In this document: one piece after another, positions 1 through 8,051 of the stretch | Position numbering within the stretch: position 1 is the first letter of the stretch | How the letters are laid out: every line of letters begins with the position of its first letter | NCBI GenBank assembly: GCA_016929065.1 | Contig: JAFGJO010000007.1 | Span: forward strand, 1 to 64,000 | DNA: 64,000 nucleotides | Origin: Spirochaetales bacterium | GTDB taxonomy: Bacteria; Spirochaetota; Spirochaetia; SZUA-6; RPPD01 | Direction of reading: 5' to 3' | The notes under the pieces: generated by a model | What the model saw: the letters and a program-made list of their open reading frames with translations, nothing else | Database searches by the model: none | Told to the model about the DNA's origin: nothing | Translations under genes and position numbers: made by a program

Positions 1-29
1 AACAGCGCTCGGAGATGACTCGCGCTGAT

Positions 30-49
30 GGCGAAAAAAATATTTCGCC
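30..49. other. small inverted repeat near the window start
   Basis: Arms GGCGAAA (30-36) and TTTCGCC (43-49) pair perfectly across a 6-nt A/T loop. Only TTGT follows, so it is at best a weak terminator of a gene lying before the window. The rest of 1-207 is A/T-rich leader DNA for the SPFH gene, with no confident promoter. Confidence 0.35.
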
Positions 50-207
50 TTGTATGTAACTGCAGGAAAAAAAGAAAAGTCATCGGGTCGCAGCAGTGAG
101 CGGGTTATTCAAATCACATACTTTTTTTGCTTTTTTGCGGTGATTCATTTATGATATAAGAAAACAGGCATGCACACTGTTCGATGTTTGATACTCAGGA
201 GAACCAT

Positions 208-1230
208 ATGTTTGGAATTAGATTTATAAAATTTGATGCGACAACTCATGCTATTGTCTATAAAAAAGGGAAATTAAAAAGAGAGGGACGGGGGCTTGCA
301 TTTTATTTTCATGCACCAACCACCTCCATTGTTGCGGTCCCTACCGGCAGCAAGGATATCCAGTTTATTTTTCACAACACCACCGCCGACTATCAGGCAG
401 TTTCCATTCAGGGCCAGATTACCTATAAAATTGAGGACCCCCGGCAAATTGCCGAGATGCTCGATTTTTCTGTTGATGTACGAGGGAATTATAAAAGTGA
501 TGATCCGGAAAAACTCGGGCAGCGGCTCATCAATGAAGCGCAGGCATCGGTTTCCTCATATATGCAGAATCTTGAACTCCGTGAAGCGCTCAAGAAGGCG
601 AAAGAAATCGAAGAACATATTTTCACAGGACTCACTGCTTCCAGGGCGGTGAAACTGGTGGGGGTAGTGCCGCTCAGCGTCAATGTCATGGCAGTAAAAC
701 CCGCACCGGAAATGGCCAAGGCACTTGAAACAAAGACACGTGAAGACCTGTTGAAGGATGCGGATGAGGCGATTTACCGCAGAAGAAAATTCGCGGTTGA
801 AGAAGAGCAGAAGATAAAAGAAAGTGAACTCAATACCGAAATCGCTGTCGAGGAAAAAAAGAAACAAATCGCCGAAAAAAAGATGGAGTCGCAGCTGCTG
901 ACGGCGCATAACGACAGAAAGCTCCGCGAAATAAAAGTGGATGCAGATATCGCAGTGGAGCAGCAGAAGCAGGGGCTCATCGACATGCAGGCGGCGCATA
1001 TGCGCAAGGAAGCTGATGCAAAAGCCTATGTGCTCGATGCGACGCTCACCCCCTACAAGGGTTTTGACTGGAAACTTTTGATGGCGATTAATACAAAAGG
1101 CAATGACGCACAGTCAAATATCGCGCTGGCATTCCGGGAGCTCGCGGAAAAAGCAGAGAATATCAGTAATCTTTCCATCACTCCGGAACTTTTGACCTCG
1201 CTGGTGCAGCAGCAGAAAACTGCGAAGTAA
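208..1230 (+). CDS. SPFH/band-7 domain protein
   Basis: Cytosolic-looking SPFH (stomatin/prohibitin/flotillin) family protein of about 340 residues. The first ~170 residues form the band-7 fold (GKLKREGRGLAFYFHAP near the start, then a region ending PLSVNVMAVKPAPEMAKALE). Residues ~185-280 are a highly charged E/K/A coiled coil, as in flotillins, and a short helical tail follows. No membrane segment is visible, so membrane association would be peripheral. The start at 208 is preferred over the in-frame ATG at 184 because AGGAGAA lies 6-7 nt before 208. The stop is 5 nt before the next gene, an NAD-kinase-like protein, so the two are probably cotranscribed. SPFH proteins scaffold oligomeric membrane assemblies; the specific role here is unknown. 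Confidence 0.8.
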   Translation: MFGIRFIKFDATTHAIVYKKGKLKREGRGLAFYFHAPTTSIVAVPTGSKDIQFIFHNTTADYQAVSIQGQITYKIEDPRQIAEMLDFSVDVRGNYKSDDPEKLGQRLINEAQASVSSYMQNLELREALKKAKEIEEHIFTGLTASRAVKLVGVVPLSVNVMAVKPAPEMAKALETKTREDLLKDADEAIYRRRKFAVEEEQKIKESELNTEIAVEEKKKQIAEKKMESQLLTAHNDRKLREIKVDADIAVEQQKQGLIDMQAAHMRKEADAKAYVLDATLTPYKGFDWKLLMAINTKGNDAQSNIALAFRELAEKAENISNLSITPELLTSLVQQQKTAK

Positions 1231-1235
1231 CGGCC

Positions 1236-2306
1236 GTGAACACAGGAATAGATACTGCAGTCATTGTAAGAAGCAAAACCCGGTATGAACAGCTGGTCGC
1301 CCGGTTCAACACAAAGTCGCAGGCGGCATTTTATGTCACCCAGAACCAGATGCAGTTCAAGGCCAAAATGGGAAAAAAATCCGATATTCAAATGACACCG
1401 TCACAGGCGGCCTCTGGATCTGCCGCTGCTGCCCCAATGCATGCGGTTGGGCCGGTCACTCCAAAGATGAGAGCAAATAAAGAACTCAGTGAGTTTTCTG
1501 CGTATGAAGAGGAGCATGAAAAAATAACCCGGGCAATCGGCGATGTTCAGGATGCGGTCTCGAAACTGCTCAAGGTGAAACTGCTCGACCGCGATTATCT
1601 GTCGTCCTATATATTTTCGAAAAATGATGTGGTGATCGTTATCGGACAGGACGGGCTGGTGGCCAACACGGCCAAATACCTTGAAGACAATCCGCTGATC
1701 GGGATTAATCCGCTCCCGGACGGATACGATGGAATTCTGCTGCCGTTTCAGGTTGCGACTGCTTCGGCTGCAGTAGAGCGGGTGCTTGCCGGGGAGGCAA
1801 AAATTACCAGCGTCACCATGGCAGAGGCTCTGTTAAATGACAATCAGCGCCTGCTTGCGTTTAATGATCTGTTTGTCGGAATTCGCGACCATTCATCGGC
1901 CCGGTATCAAATTACCGTGCAGGGCATAACAGAGAACCATTCCTCAAGCGGCATTATCGTCTCGACCGGCGCAGGCTCCACCGGATGGCTGAGCTCTTTG
2001 TACAATATGGCAAACGGGATCAGCAGATTTGTGAAAGGTACGGATTTATGTGAAGCGGTTCCGCTCCCATGGGATACCAGTCAGCTGGTGTATGTGGTGC
2101 GCGAGCCGTTTAAAAGCAAACGGTCCCAGACAGGCCTGGCCGCGGGGATGATCGGCCAGGGCGAGGAGATTGTCATTGAATCATTGATGCCGACCAACGG
2201 GGTAATATTCAGCGACGGAGTGCAGCAGGATTTTCTGGAGTTTAATTCCGGGGCCATCGCCCGCATCAGAATCGCGGAGACCAGGGCACGGCTGGTAAGC
2301 GGCTGA
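1236..2306 (+). CDS. ATP-NAD kinase-like protein with an N-terminal extension
   Basis: The C-terminal ~225 residues resemble the NAD kinase/diacylglycerol kinase fold. A Gly-Asp-Gly motif (IGQDGLVAN) stands where GGDG is usual, NDLFVG resembles the NE/D motif, and STGAGSTGW matches the conserved glycine-rich loop. About 120 residues precede this, including an Ala/Ser-rich linker (SQAASGSAAAAP) and a helical stretch, making it longer (356 aa) than typical NAD kinases (~290). The start is GTG at 1236, 5 nt after the SPFH gene. Because GGDG is altered to GQDG, the substrate may not be NAD. A plain NadK assignment is possible but not proved; the fixed neighbour suggests a joint function with the SPFH protein. 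Confidence 0.65.
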   Translation: MNTGIDTAVIVRSKTRYEQLVARFNTKSQAAFYVTQNQMQFKAKMGKKSDIQMTPSQAASGSAAAAPMHAVGPVTPKMRANKELSEFSAYEEEHEKITRAIGDVQDAVSKLLKVKLLDRDYLSSYIFSKNDVVIVIGQDGLVANTAKYLEDNPLIGINPLPDGYDGILLPFQVATASAAVERVLAGEAKITSVTMAEALLNDNQRLLAFNDLFVGIRDHSSARYQITVQGITENHSSSGIIVSTGAGSTGWLSSLYNMANGISRFVKGTDLCEAVPLPWDTSQLVYVVREPFKSKRSQTGLAAGMIGQGEEIVIESLMPTNGVIFSDGVQQDFLEFNSGAIARIRIAETRARLVSG

Positions 2307-2312
2307 GCTCTT

Positions 2313-3056
2313 CTATAAAAACTGTTGCCGGACTTCCACGGCGATATCGGGCCGGTCGGTTATGATGCCGGATACCACTTTGGCAAAAAGCCTTTCCATG
2401 TTTTTTGGATTGTTCACAGTCCAGGGGATCACCTGATATCCGTTTTTCATGGCCTTTTTCATGAATGGTTTCATACCTGCGGGCAGCAGGAAATTCAGTA
2501 TGGCAGACCGCTGCTGTTCAAAAAAGGGATGCACGCCGTCACACCTGAAAGCTTTCATTTTTTTCAGCGAACCAGCCGGTGATTTCACCAGCAGCGCAGT
2601 GGATATATTCGGGTTGATCAGTTTAATTTTATACAGCACCTCGGGAATAAAGGAAGAAACAATCACCTGCTCTTCTGCAATAGCAACATTTTGCAGCAGA
2701 AGCTGTTCAACAACCATATGCTCACAGTCATGTTCCTTTATTTCGATGATAAACCGCATGCGATGTTTGAATCGTGCCAGCACCTCCCCCAGCAGCGGCA
2801 GGGACTCTCCACCGCCCGGGCTGGCTTCAGATAATTCTTTATGGGTATACTCCCCGATCAGGCCGGGAAGCCCCAGGGTTTCGGCAGACTCGTCATGGAT
2901 GCAGACCAGCTGATTGTCGCGTGTCTTTCGGACATCGGTCTCAATGCCGTCGGCTCCGGCCTGGAAAGCCAGACGGAATGACTGCATGGTGTTTTCCCTG
3001 ATTGAACTGTTATTGGTGAACCCGCGGTGGGCATAGATCAATGGCGTGTCTGTCAT
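2313..3056 (-). CDS. glycerophosphodiester phosphodiesterase (GDPD family)
   Basis: 247-residue GDPD-family enzyme, the usual size for cytosolic UgpQ-type proteins. The N-terminus has the hallmark YAHRG followed by RENT, then GIETDVRKTRDNQLVCIHD. These contain the catalytic His-Arg, the metal-binding Glu/Asp and the second His. A later IIEIKE supplies the third acidic ligand, and the C-terminus has VIPWTVNNP and GIITDRPD, typical of the barrel end. It hydrolyses glycerophosphodiesters from phospholipid turnover to glycerol-3-phosphate and an alcohol. No signal peptide is visible. The gene converges on the NAD-kinase-like gene with only 6 nt between stops. Confidence 0.9.
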   Translation of the reverse strand: MTDTPLIYAHRGFTNNSSIRENTMQSFRLAFQAGADGIETDVRKTRDNQLVCIHDESAETLGLPGLIGEYTHKELSEASPGGGESLPLLGEVLARFKHRMRFIIEIKEHDCEHMVVEQLLLQNVAIAEEQVIVSSFIPEVLYKIKLINPNISTALLVKSPAGSLKKMKAFRCDGVHPFFEQQRSAILNFLLPAGMKPFMKKAMKNGYQVIPWTVNNPKNMERLFAKVVSGIITDRPDIAVEVRQQFL

Positions 3057-3121
3057 GTTTCTTCAAGCATATCTGATGAAAGATAATTTAACAATCGTTT
3101 TAAATAGCAGGGAAAAGCTCC

Positions 3122-3151
3122 TCATTTCCTGAATTCTTGCTTTTCTCATAA
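3122..3151 (+). repeat. copy 1 of a dispersed intergenic pyrimidine-rich repeat
   Basis: Matches the copy at 22521 at about 24 of 30 positions, including the core TTTCCTGAATTC. It lies in the gap between the divergent GDPD and beta-barrel genes. Other copies are at 19031, 22521 and 61518 (reverse). Confidence 0.5.
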
Positions 3152-3258
3152 AACTATTTTCCTGCATTCTTTATTTGTTTCTCCAAAAAATCAGTGGTTT
3201 TTTTTATGATTTGAGGATAGAATTAATCAAAGACAGATTATCAAAAGGAGTTGGTATT

Positions 3259-3855
3259 ATGAAGAAACTTATTATAACAATAATGCTGTTGGCAGGGCTT
3301 GTTTCAATGGCAGCTGCTGATACGATTGTAACCGCTGATGTCGGATATATGGTATCGTATATGAAATTGACCGGAACAGACGAAGCGCTTACTCAGCATT
3401 CATTGAGTGTTAATTCGAGCATTTTTATCGGTGACGCGCTGAAGTTTTTTGCCAATATCTCTGCAGGGTATATTATTGCAGAAGTATATGAATACGGCGG
3501 GATTTCCGGATTTTTTGATTTGTCGCAGTATGAAACCGCGGTTTCCATGGACCTGCTTGCGGGAGTGGGATTCAGATTTTTTCTCAGCGACCAGTTTTTA
3601 ATTCTGGGCGGGGTTGGAGTTCACTCATATGTGAGTCTTCAGGAGTCCTGGAGCGGGTACAGCTGGTCGTTTCTCACTTTCGGCTTCGGCGGACTGTTCA
3701 ACGCCCTGTTCCTGATCGATGAGGAAACGGGATTCAACCTGGGTGTCAAAGTAGCCTTTGATCCGCTCATGGCAAGCGGCACAACAAGCCTGCCGGATTA
3801 TTTTGTCAGCAATCTTGTTGTATTTCCCTATATGGGATACAGCGTAAAACTATAG
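3259..3855 (+). CDS. small outer-membrane-like beta-barrel protein, unknown function
   Basis: 198 residues with a clear signal peptide (MKKLIITIMLLAGLVSMAAA, cleavage near AAA-DT). The rest alternates hydrophobic and polar residues, rich in Gly, Tyr and Phe (for example GVGFRFFLSDQFLILGGVGV), as expected of an 8- to 10-strand outer-membrane beta-barrel, and it ends in a strand-like VFPYMGYSVKL. The start at 3259 has AAAGGAG 9 nt upstream; the longer in-frame extension to 3175 lacks both an SD and a signal sequence. The last ~55 residues are repeated in degraded form immediately downstream (3852-4061), evidence of a tandem duplication. No family was recognised. Confidence 0.7.
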   Translation: MKKLIITIMLLAGLVSMAAADTIVTADVGYMVSYMKLTGTDEALTQHSLSVNSSIFIGDALKFFANISAGYIIAEVYEYGGISGFFDLSQYETAVSMDLLAGVGFRFFLSDQFLILGGVGVHSYVSLQESWSGYSWSFLTFGFGGLFNALFLIDEETGFNLGVKVAFDPLMASGTTSLPDYFVSNLVVFPYMGYSVKL

Positions 3856-4061
3856 ATGAAATTGATATTATTGAACATGGAACAGTGGGTGTCGGAGGTT
3901 TGCTGAATATTGTCTTTTTGATTGATCCAACGATGGGAATCAACGTCGGGGTAAAAGGAGCGTATGATCCTCTGCTTATTTCAGGAACCGGTGCGTTTGA
4001 AACAGATTTTCTCAGCGCCTGGGTGATAATGCCCTATGTGGGGCTCAGCGCAACATTGTAA
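3852..4061 (+). pseudogene. truncated tandem duplicate of the upstream beta-barrel gene (3' end only)
   Basis: Reading in the frame beginning at 3852 gives about 69 codons ending in TAA at 4059-4061. The translation contains GGLLNIVFLIDPTMGINVGV and ends WVIMPYVGLSATL. It aligns without gaps to the end of the preceding protein (GGLFNALFLIDEETGFNLGV ... VVFPYMGYSVKL). It has no start codon, SD or signal peptide of its own and overlaps the parent stop codon. It is therefore the 3' remnant of a second copy whose 5' two thirds were deleted. Reading-frame integrity over the fragment implies recent loss or continuing use as a recombination donor. Confidence 0.75.
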
Positions 4062-4121
4062 TTTCCATTATTCGGTTGCTGTTCAATTTTATTATCGCTC
4101 TCTACCTGTTTGGAGGCCATT

Positions 4122-5714
4122 ATGAAGAAGTTCCTGTTGAGCATTCTATTCTGCGCATTATCATTTGCAGTGTATGCGCAGGCGGGTGTGGGGCCTTCGG
4201 CAGACGCGATCTTGCCCGACGGCAGATGGTACAATGATGAATACAGCTTTGATTTCGCCAATGACCTTACCTACAAGGCCTTTTATACTTTCGGCGACAA
4301 GACAGGTTCCATGACCGGCCGGGTTGAGTATGCTCCCGGAAGCGACACTTTTTCTATTGTGAAGGGGACTGTCGAAGGAACTTTTGACATTTCATTCATG
4401 ACCGGAAACAAGGTGAAAATGGATATTTTCATTGACTCAAATGACCCCAAATCATCACGGTATATAAAAAATGCCGATGACTCGCTGATTTTATGGAACA
4501 AGAACTATTTTGTCCGGGAAGAAAAAAAAGTAGAGATAAACGGTGCTGCCGCCGTGACCATGGGCTACAAACTGCGGGCCACCACAGAAAACCTGCGGAT
4601 CCGCAAGGGGCCGTCAACGAATGACGAACATCTCACCTTTTTCTTCAAGGACACGAAATCAGGGCAAATAAAAAGCTGGGGATCGCTCCTTGCCGGAACA
4701 AACATCAGGGTCCTCGCCCGGACCGAATCAAAACAGAAAGTAGAGGACTGGAATAATTACTGGTATTATGTGGAATACAAGGAACCAAAAGGGAGCATGG
4801 TCGTGTACAAGCGGGCATGGAGCTATGCCGAGTTTATCAATACCGACAGTAATGTCGCACGGATGATCACCATCACTTCGCCGCGAAGCGACAGTGCATA
4901 CTATGGAGAGTATACTGTTGATTTTAAGGGCACAGTGACCGGCAAACCGACGCGGCTGAAAGTGCAGATCAAGAATTCCGATGGAACCGTGTCCCGGGAA
5001 ATGAGTGTTTCGGTAGCTCCTGCAACAGGTGCCTTCACCTTTGAGGCGGGCAAATCAAACAATACCCTTCATTACGGCTCCAATATTTACAATTTTATCG
5101 CTGAATATTACGACGGCAAAACAACTACAAACCAGATCACCCTCTATCTGCACGAATCCATGGGCGAAAAGGCAAAACCGGTTATCTATTTGTACCCGGA
5201 AAAAAAGATGAAGGTGGATGTCACGGTCGCGCCGAAACAGGGAATCAGTGTGTCGGACCCTGCCTACAACAACGGCTGGAGTGTTATTGCAAATCCAGAC
5301 GGCATGCTCACCAATATTGCTGACAGCCGCGTGTATCCGTATCTGTTCTGGGAATCACCCGAAGACGATCCCTCCCATCCCGACACCGGGTTTGTCGTCA
5401 AGACCAGTGATCTGGCCGGTTTTTTCACGGAAAAACTTTCATACATGGGGCTGAACAAACAGGAAATAAAGGATTTCAACGATTTCTGGCTGCCGATCCT
5501 GAATAAGGGAAACTATTATTATATCCACTTTTATTCGGCCCAGGCTATCGACGAGGCCGCTCCATTAACAGTCACCCCCAAACCTGATTCAGTGATCCGG
5601 GTGTATTTTGACTCGACACCGCTTGATGCCCCCATAAAAATACCAGCCCAGACGCTTGAAAAGGGCGTCCGCAAGGGGTTCACGGTGATTGAATGGGGCG
5701 GGAGACGCTATTAG
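4122..5714 (+). CDS. secreted protein with an SH3-like domain and a C-terminal KPVIYLYP domain
   Basis: About 530 residues with a signal peptide (MKKFLLSILFCALSFAVYAQ). After a ~120-residue lipocalin-like or beta-rich N-terminal part comes an SH3b-like module (LRATTENLRIRKGPS ... WYYVEY). Next is an Ig-like segment (ITITSPRSDSAYYGEYTVDF), then a C-terminal ~190-residue domain that begins KPVIYLYPEKKMKVDV and includes NNGWSV, PYLFWES and FTVIEWGGR. This last domain is a known but functionally unassigned module of secreted bacterial and eukaryotic proteins. The start at 4122 follows TGGAGG by 6 nt. The gene ends inside the start of the MEMO-like gene (26-nt overlap), so the pair is translationally linked. 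Confidence 0.7.
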   Translation: MKKFLLSILFCALSFAVYAQAGVGPSADAILPDGRWYNDEYSFDFANDLTYKAFYTFGDKTGSMTGRVEYAPGSDTFSIVKGTVEGTFDISFMTGNKVKMDIFIDSNDPKSSRYIKNADDSLILWNKNYFVREEKKVEINGAAAVTMGYKLRATTENLRIRKGPSTNDEHLTFFFKDTKSGQIKSWGSLLAGTNIRVLARTESKQKVEDWNNYWYYVEYKEPKGSMVVYKRAWSYAEFINTDSNVARMITITSPRSDSAYYGEYTVDFKGTVTGKPTRLKVQIKNSDGTVSREMSVSVAPATGAFTFEAGKSNNTLHYGSNIYNFIAEYYDGKTTTNQITLYLHESMGEKAKPVIYLYPEKKMKVDVTVAPKQGISVSDPAYNNGWSVIANPDGMLTNIADSRVYPYLFWESPEDDPSHPDTGFVVKTSDLAGFFTEKLSYMGLNKQEIKDFNDFWLPILNKGNYYYIHFYSAQAIDEAAPLTVTPKPDSVIRVYFDSTPLDAPIKIPAQTLEKGVRKGFTVIEWGGRRY

Positions 5715-7206
5715 TATCAGGCGTTTTTCTGTAATCGGGGTCTGCCTGCTGTCGATAGCGTTCGCTTCATGCGCTTCCCTGTTGAATGCGGGCAATCCCC
5801 TGCAGGAAATTGTCATTGAATCATATTACCCGGGCGACCTTCCCATGTGGGAGCATATCACAAACAGCGGTCCCGCAATTGAGTTTGAAGATATTCCGCT
5901 CGGTGTCATCATTCCGCATCACGCGATTACCGCCACAGTGACGGCCCGGTTTTACCAGGGTATGGCAAAAAAAATCCAGCCGCAGACTGTTTTTATTCTT
6001 GCCCCCAACCACTTTGAAAGCGGAGAGACTGATATTATCAGCACCGCGACGGTCTGCTACAATACCGTTTACGGCAGGCTTGAAACCGACATGCAGTTTC
6101 CGGGGCTGCTTGCAGCCTCACAACTCGTTTCTTTGGACAGCCGGCCGTTTAACAGTGAACACGCCATTTTTTTTCATGCTCCGTTCATAAAAAAGTTTTT
6201 TCCAGATTCCAAGATTGTTCCGGTGATCATCAAATGGGATACGCCGAAAGAGAAACTGGAAGAGCTGAGCCGTGTCCTTGAAAACATCATTCTGCCCGAT
6301 GCGCTGGTGCTCGCCAGTGTTGATTTTTCCCATTACAACCGGCGTGAAACCGCGGATTTTCATGACCGGGCGTCATTCCGCACGATCTCGAATTTTGATG
6401 TTGACTCGCTGTTCTCGTTGGAGATTGATTCTCCGGCATCGGTATATGTTTTGGAGAAAATCATGGCAGCGCGGGGGTACCGGAAGGGTGTGCGGCTGTT
6501 TGAAACAAACAGTGAGGATTTTACAAAGAAGAGGGAAGAAGAGAGTACGAGTCATCAGTATTTTACGTTTTTCAAAGGAGAGCCGGAGTATAAAAAAGGC
6601 TTGACCATTCTGCTGAGCGGAAACATAAACGGGAAAAATGATTCACTGTATCTGTTTGACAAATGGCTCTGGGACAGGGCGTATGTGCCGGAGAAGGACT
6701 ATACCATCAAGCGGTTTTTGAAAAACATCCGGGGACAGGAAGACCGTTTTTTTATGGGAACCGATCTCTACATCTTTGACTGTGAACAGGAAGAAAAAGC
6801 ATATCGGTTTCAGAAAAACAGTGTGATTATACAGGTGATAAAATTCAGGGAAGGGGAGTTGTCGGATGCCGATTATTCACGGGTTATCAAAGCGCTGTCC
6901 GCTGGCTGCGACTGTCTTGTTGTGATCTACCAGTATGATTCAGGGAAACTTGCGTTTCCCGGGCAGAAAACTGCGGAAATGTTCGTTGACAATGGCGCTG
7001 ATATATTTCTGGGACGCGGCATACATGAACCAAAAGAACCAGAGCTGTACAAAGACGGGCTTGTTATTTATTCGGCCGGTGATTTTATTGAAGAAACAGG
7101 GCCTGCGGCCGGCATGATCGTGTATGTTGACTATACACCAAAGAAACTGTCCTGTGTAAAAGTGCCTGTCCGGGTAAGAAGCGGGTACCCTGAACTGGAT
7201 GAGTAA
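5689..7206 (+). CDS. lipoprotein with an N-terminal MEMO (AmmeMemoRadiSam B) domain and a CapA-like C-terminus
   Basis: 505 residues. The N-terminal signal has a lipobox (IAFASC, Cys ~28), so it is probably a membrane-anchored lipoprotein. Residues ~60-300 are a MEMO domain: PLGVIIPHHAI, FILAPNHF, EHAIFFHAPFIKKFF and ASVDFSHYN contain the His/Asp residues conserved in the family. The last ~130 residues resemble the end of CapA-type metallophosphatase-fold proteins (VVIYQYDSGKL, FVDNGADIFLGRGIHEPK, YKDGLVIYSAGDFI), although the usual GHHPH is GRGIHEP. MEMO proteins are related to extradiol dioxygenases, but their activity is unsettled. The ATG at 5689 lies inside the previous gene with no clear SD, so expression probably depends on coupling. 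Confidence 0.7.
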   Translation: MNGAGDAISIRRFSVIGVCLLSIAFASCASLLNAGNPLQEIVIESYYPGDLPMWEHITNSGPAIEFEDIPLGVIIPHHAITATVTARFYQGMAKKIQPQTVFILAPNHFESGETDIISTATVCYNTVYGRLETDMQFPGLLAASQLVSLDSRPFNSEHAIFFHAPFIKKFFPDSKIVPVIIKWDTPKEKLEELSRVLENIILPDALVLASVDFSHYNRRETADFHDRASFRTISNFDVDSLFSLEIDSPASVYVLEKIMAARGYRKGVRLFETNSEDFTKKREEESTSHQYFTFFKGEPEYKKGLTILLSGNINGKNDSLYLFDKWLWDRAYVPEKDYTIKRFLKNIRGQEDRFFMGTDLYIFDCEQEEKAYRFQKNSVIIQVIKFREGELSDADYSRVIKALSAGCDCLVVIYQYDSGKLAFPGQKTAEMFVDNGADIFLGRGIHEPKEPELYKDGLVIYSAGDFIEETGPAAGMIVYVDYTPKKLSCVKVPVRVRSGYPELDE

Positions 7207-7239
7207 TTGAGAGTTTAAAATAATTCCTGAGTGTTACGC

Positions 7240-7437
7240 TCAATCGCAGCGCATTTCATGGCCGCAATCAGCGCAGACAAACAACAAAACAACAGCGTCG
7301 TTTACCTGAACTCTGATATTGAAGCTCGAACATGCAGGGCATTGCAAAAGCGGGGTCAGCGAGCCTTCGGGAATATCTTTTCGGTAAAAGGAATGTGACC
7401 GTGAGGTAACTTCCTTTGTATAATTATTTGTATCCAT
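7240..7437 (-). CDS. small double-CxxC zinc-ribbon protein (copy B)
   Basis: 65 residues with two CxxC pairs, CPAC and CADC, separated by a hydrophobic beta-hairpin-like stretch (VQVNDAVVLLFV), ending CGHEMRCD. This is the layout of a zinc ribbon. AAAGGAGAG lies 7 nt before the ATG, so translation is well supported despite the size. It follows a close paralogue (7473-7706) on the same strand, 35 nt downstream. The two share the C-terminal half (LL-C..C....NI...V.DD...V..C..CG.EM). No function is known; proteins of this kind can bind nucleic acid or act as small regulatory partners. Confidence 0.7.
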   Translation of the reverse strand: MDTNNYTKEVTSRSHSFYRKDIPEGSLTPLLQCPACSSFNIRVQVNDAVVLLFVCADCGHEMRCD

Positions 7438-7472
7438 GAATTCTCTCCTTTCATGCTGTCAAACCGCATGAA

Positions 7473-7706
7473 TCAGTCTCCGTAGTGCATTTCCTGTCCG
7501 CATTCAAGACAGGTGACAACAAGAATCAGGTCATCAGTGATATCAATCTTGATGTTTCCGGTTCCGCATCCCGCGCAGCATAAAAGGGTTTTCATGCCTT
7601 CCGGAAAACAGGCTGTCCCGTCAAGAGTTTCGAACCATGAACCGGTTTCGGCAGAATGATGGCCGGATTGACTGTTTTTTTTGTTTGGAATAAAAACTGC
7701 ACTCAT
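7473..7706 (-). CDS. small double-CxxC zinc-ribbon protein (copy A)
   Basis: 77 residues, first gene of a two-gene operon with its paralogue at 7240-7437. Two pairs, CAGC and CLEC, flank NIKIDITDDLILVVT, and the protein ends CGQEMHYGD, closely matching the partner. A third Cys (LLCC) precedes the first pair. AAAGGAG sits 7 nt before the start at 7706. The N-terminal ~40 residues differ from the partner's and are polar (NSQSGHHSAETGSWF), suggesting a shared metal-binding half with divergent N-terminal tails. The function was not recognised. Confidence 0.7.
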   Translation of the reverse strand: MSAVFIPNKKNSQSGHHSAETGSWFETLDGTACFPEGMKTLLCCAGCGTGNIKIDITDDLILVVTCLECGQEMHYGD

Positions 7707-8051
7707 TTTTATCTCCTTTTATTTAAAATATGGATTTTTAAATAAATACTTTTTTCATAATTATAAAGTACGTGAACAAGGAGATTTTTGACATGTGCCT
7801 TTTGGCATGAATGAAAAATGATGGAAATGAAAAGAAAATTTCATGGAGAGGATGAAGGAGCAGCTGAAGAATTTCCGGGGAGTTTTGTAAAATAATTCCA
7901 GAAAGTATAAGACATACCGGGTATTTTCATTTATATTATAGAAACGGCTTGACAATTTCCGTATTAATAGAAAAGATGCATCCTGAACGGTTTTATACCG
8001 GTATTTTGCCTTTTGCCGGTTTCGGTGAAAGGATTGTGGAGTATTTTGACG
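7707..8051. other. 345-nt divergent intergenic region with a small hairpin
   Basis: A/T-rich spacer between the zinc-ribbon operon (minus) and a glycosyltransferase (plus). It contains the hairpin TGCCTTTTGGCA (~7797-7808), whose complement TGCCAAAAGGCA recurs at 38323-38334, and a -35-like TTGACA at 7949-7954 without a good -10. A 64-codon minus-strand ORF (7761-7955) has no SD and low-complexity F/S/H-rich content, so it is not called. Confidence 0.5.

Noticed and set aside
7949-7954. TTGACA upstream of the first GT4 gene as a promoter
   Set aside because: No acceptable -10 hexamer at 16-18 bp spacing.
7761-7955. 64-codon minus-strand ORF
   Set aside because: No SD, low-complexity F/S/H-rich translation, lies in divergent A/T-rich promoter DNA.
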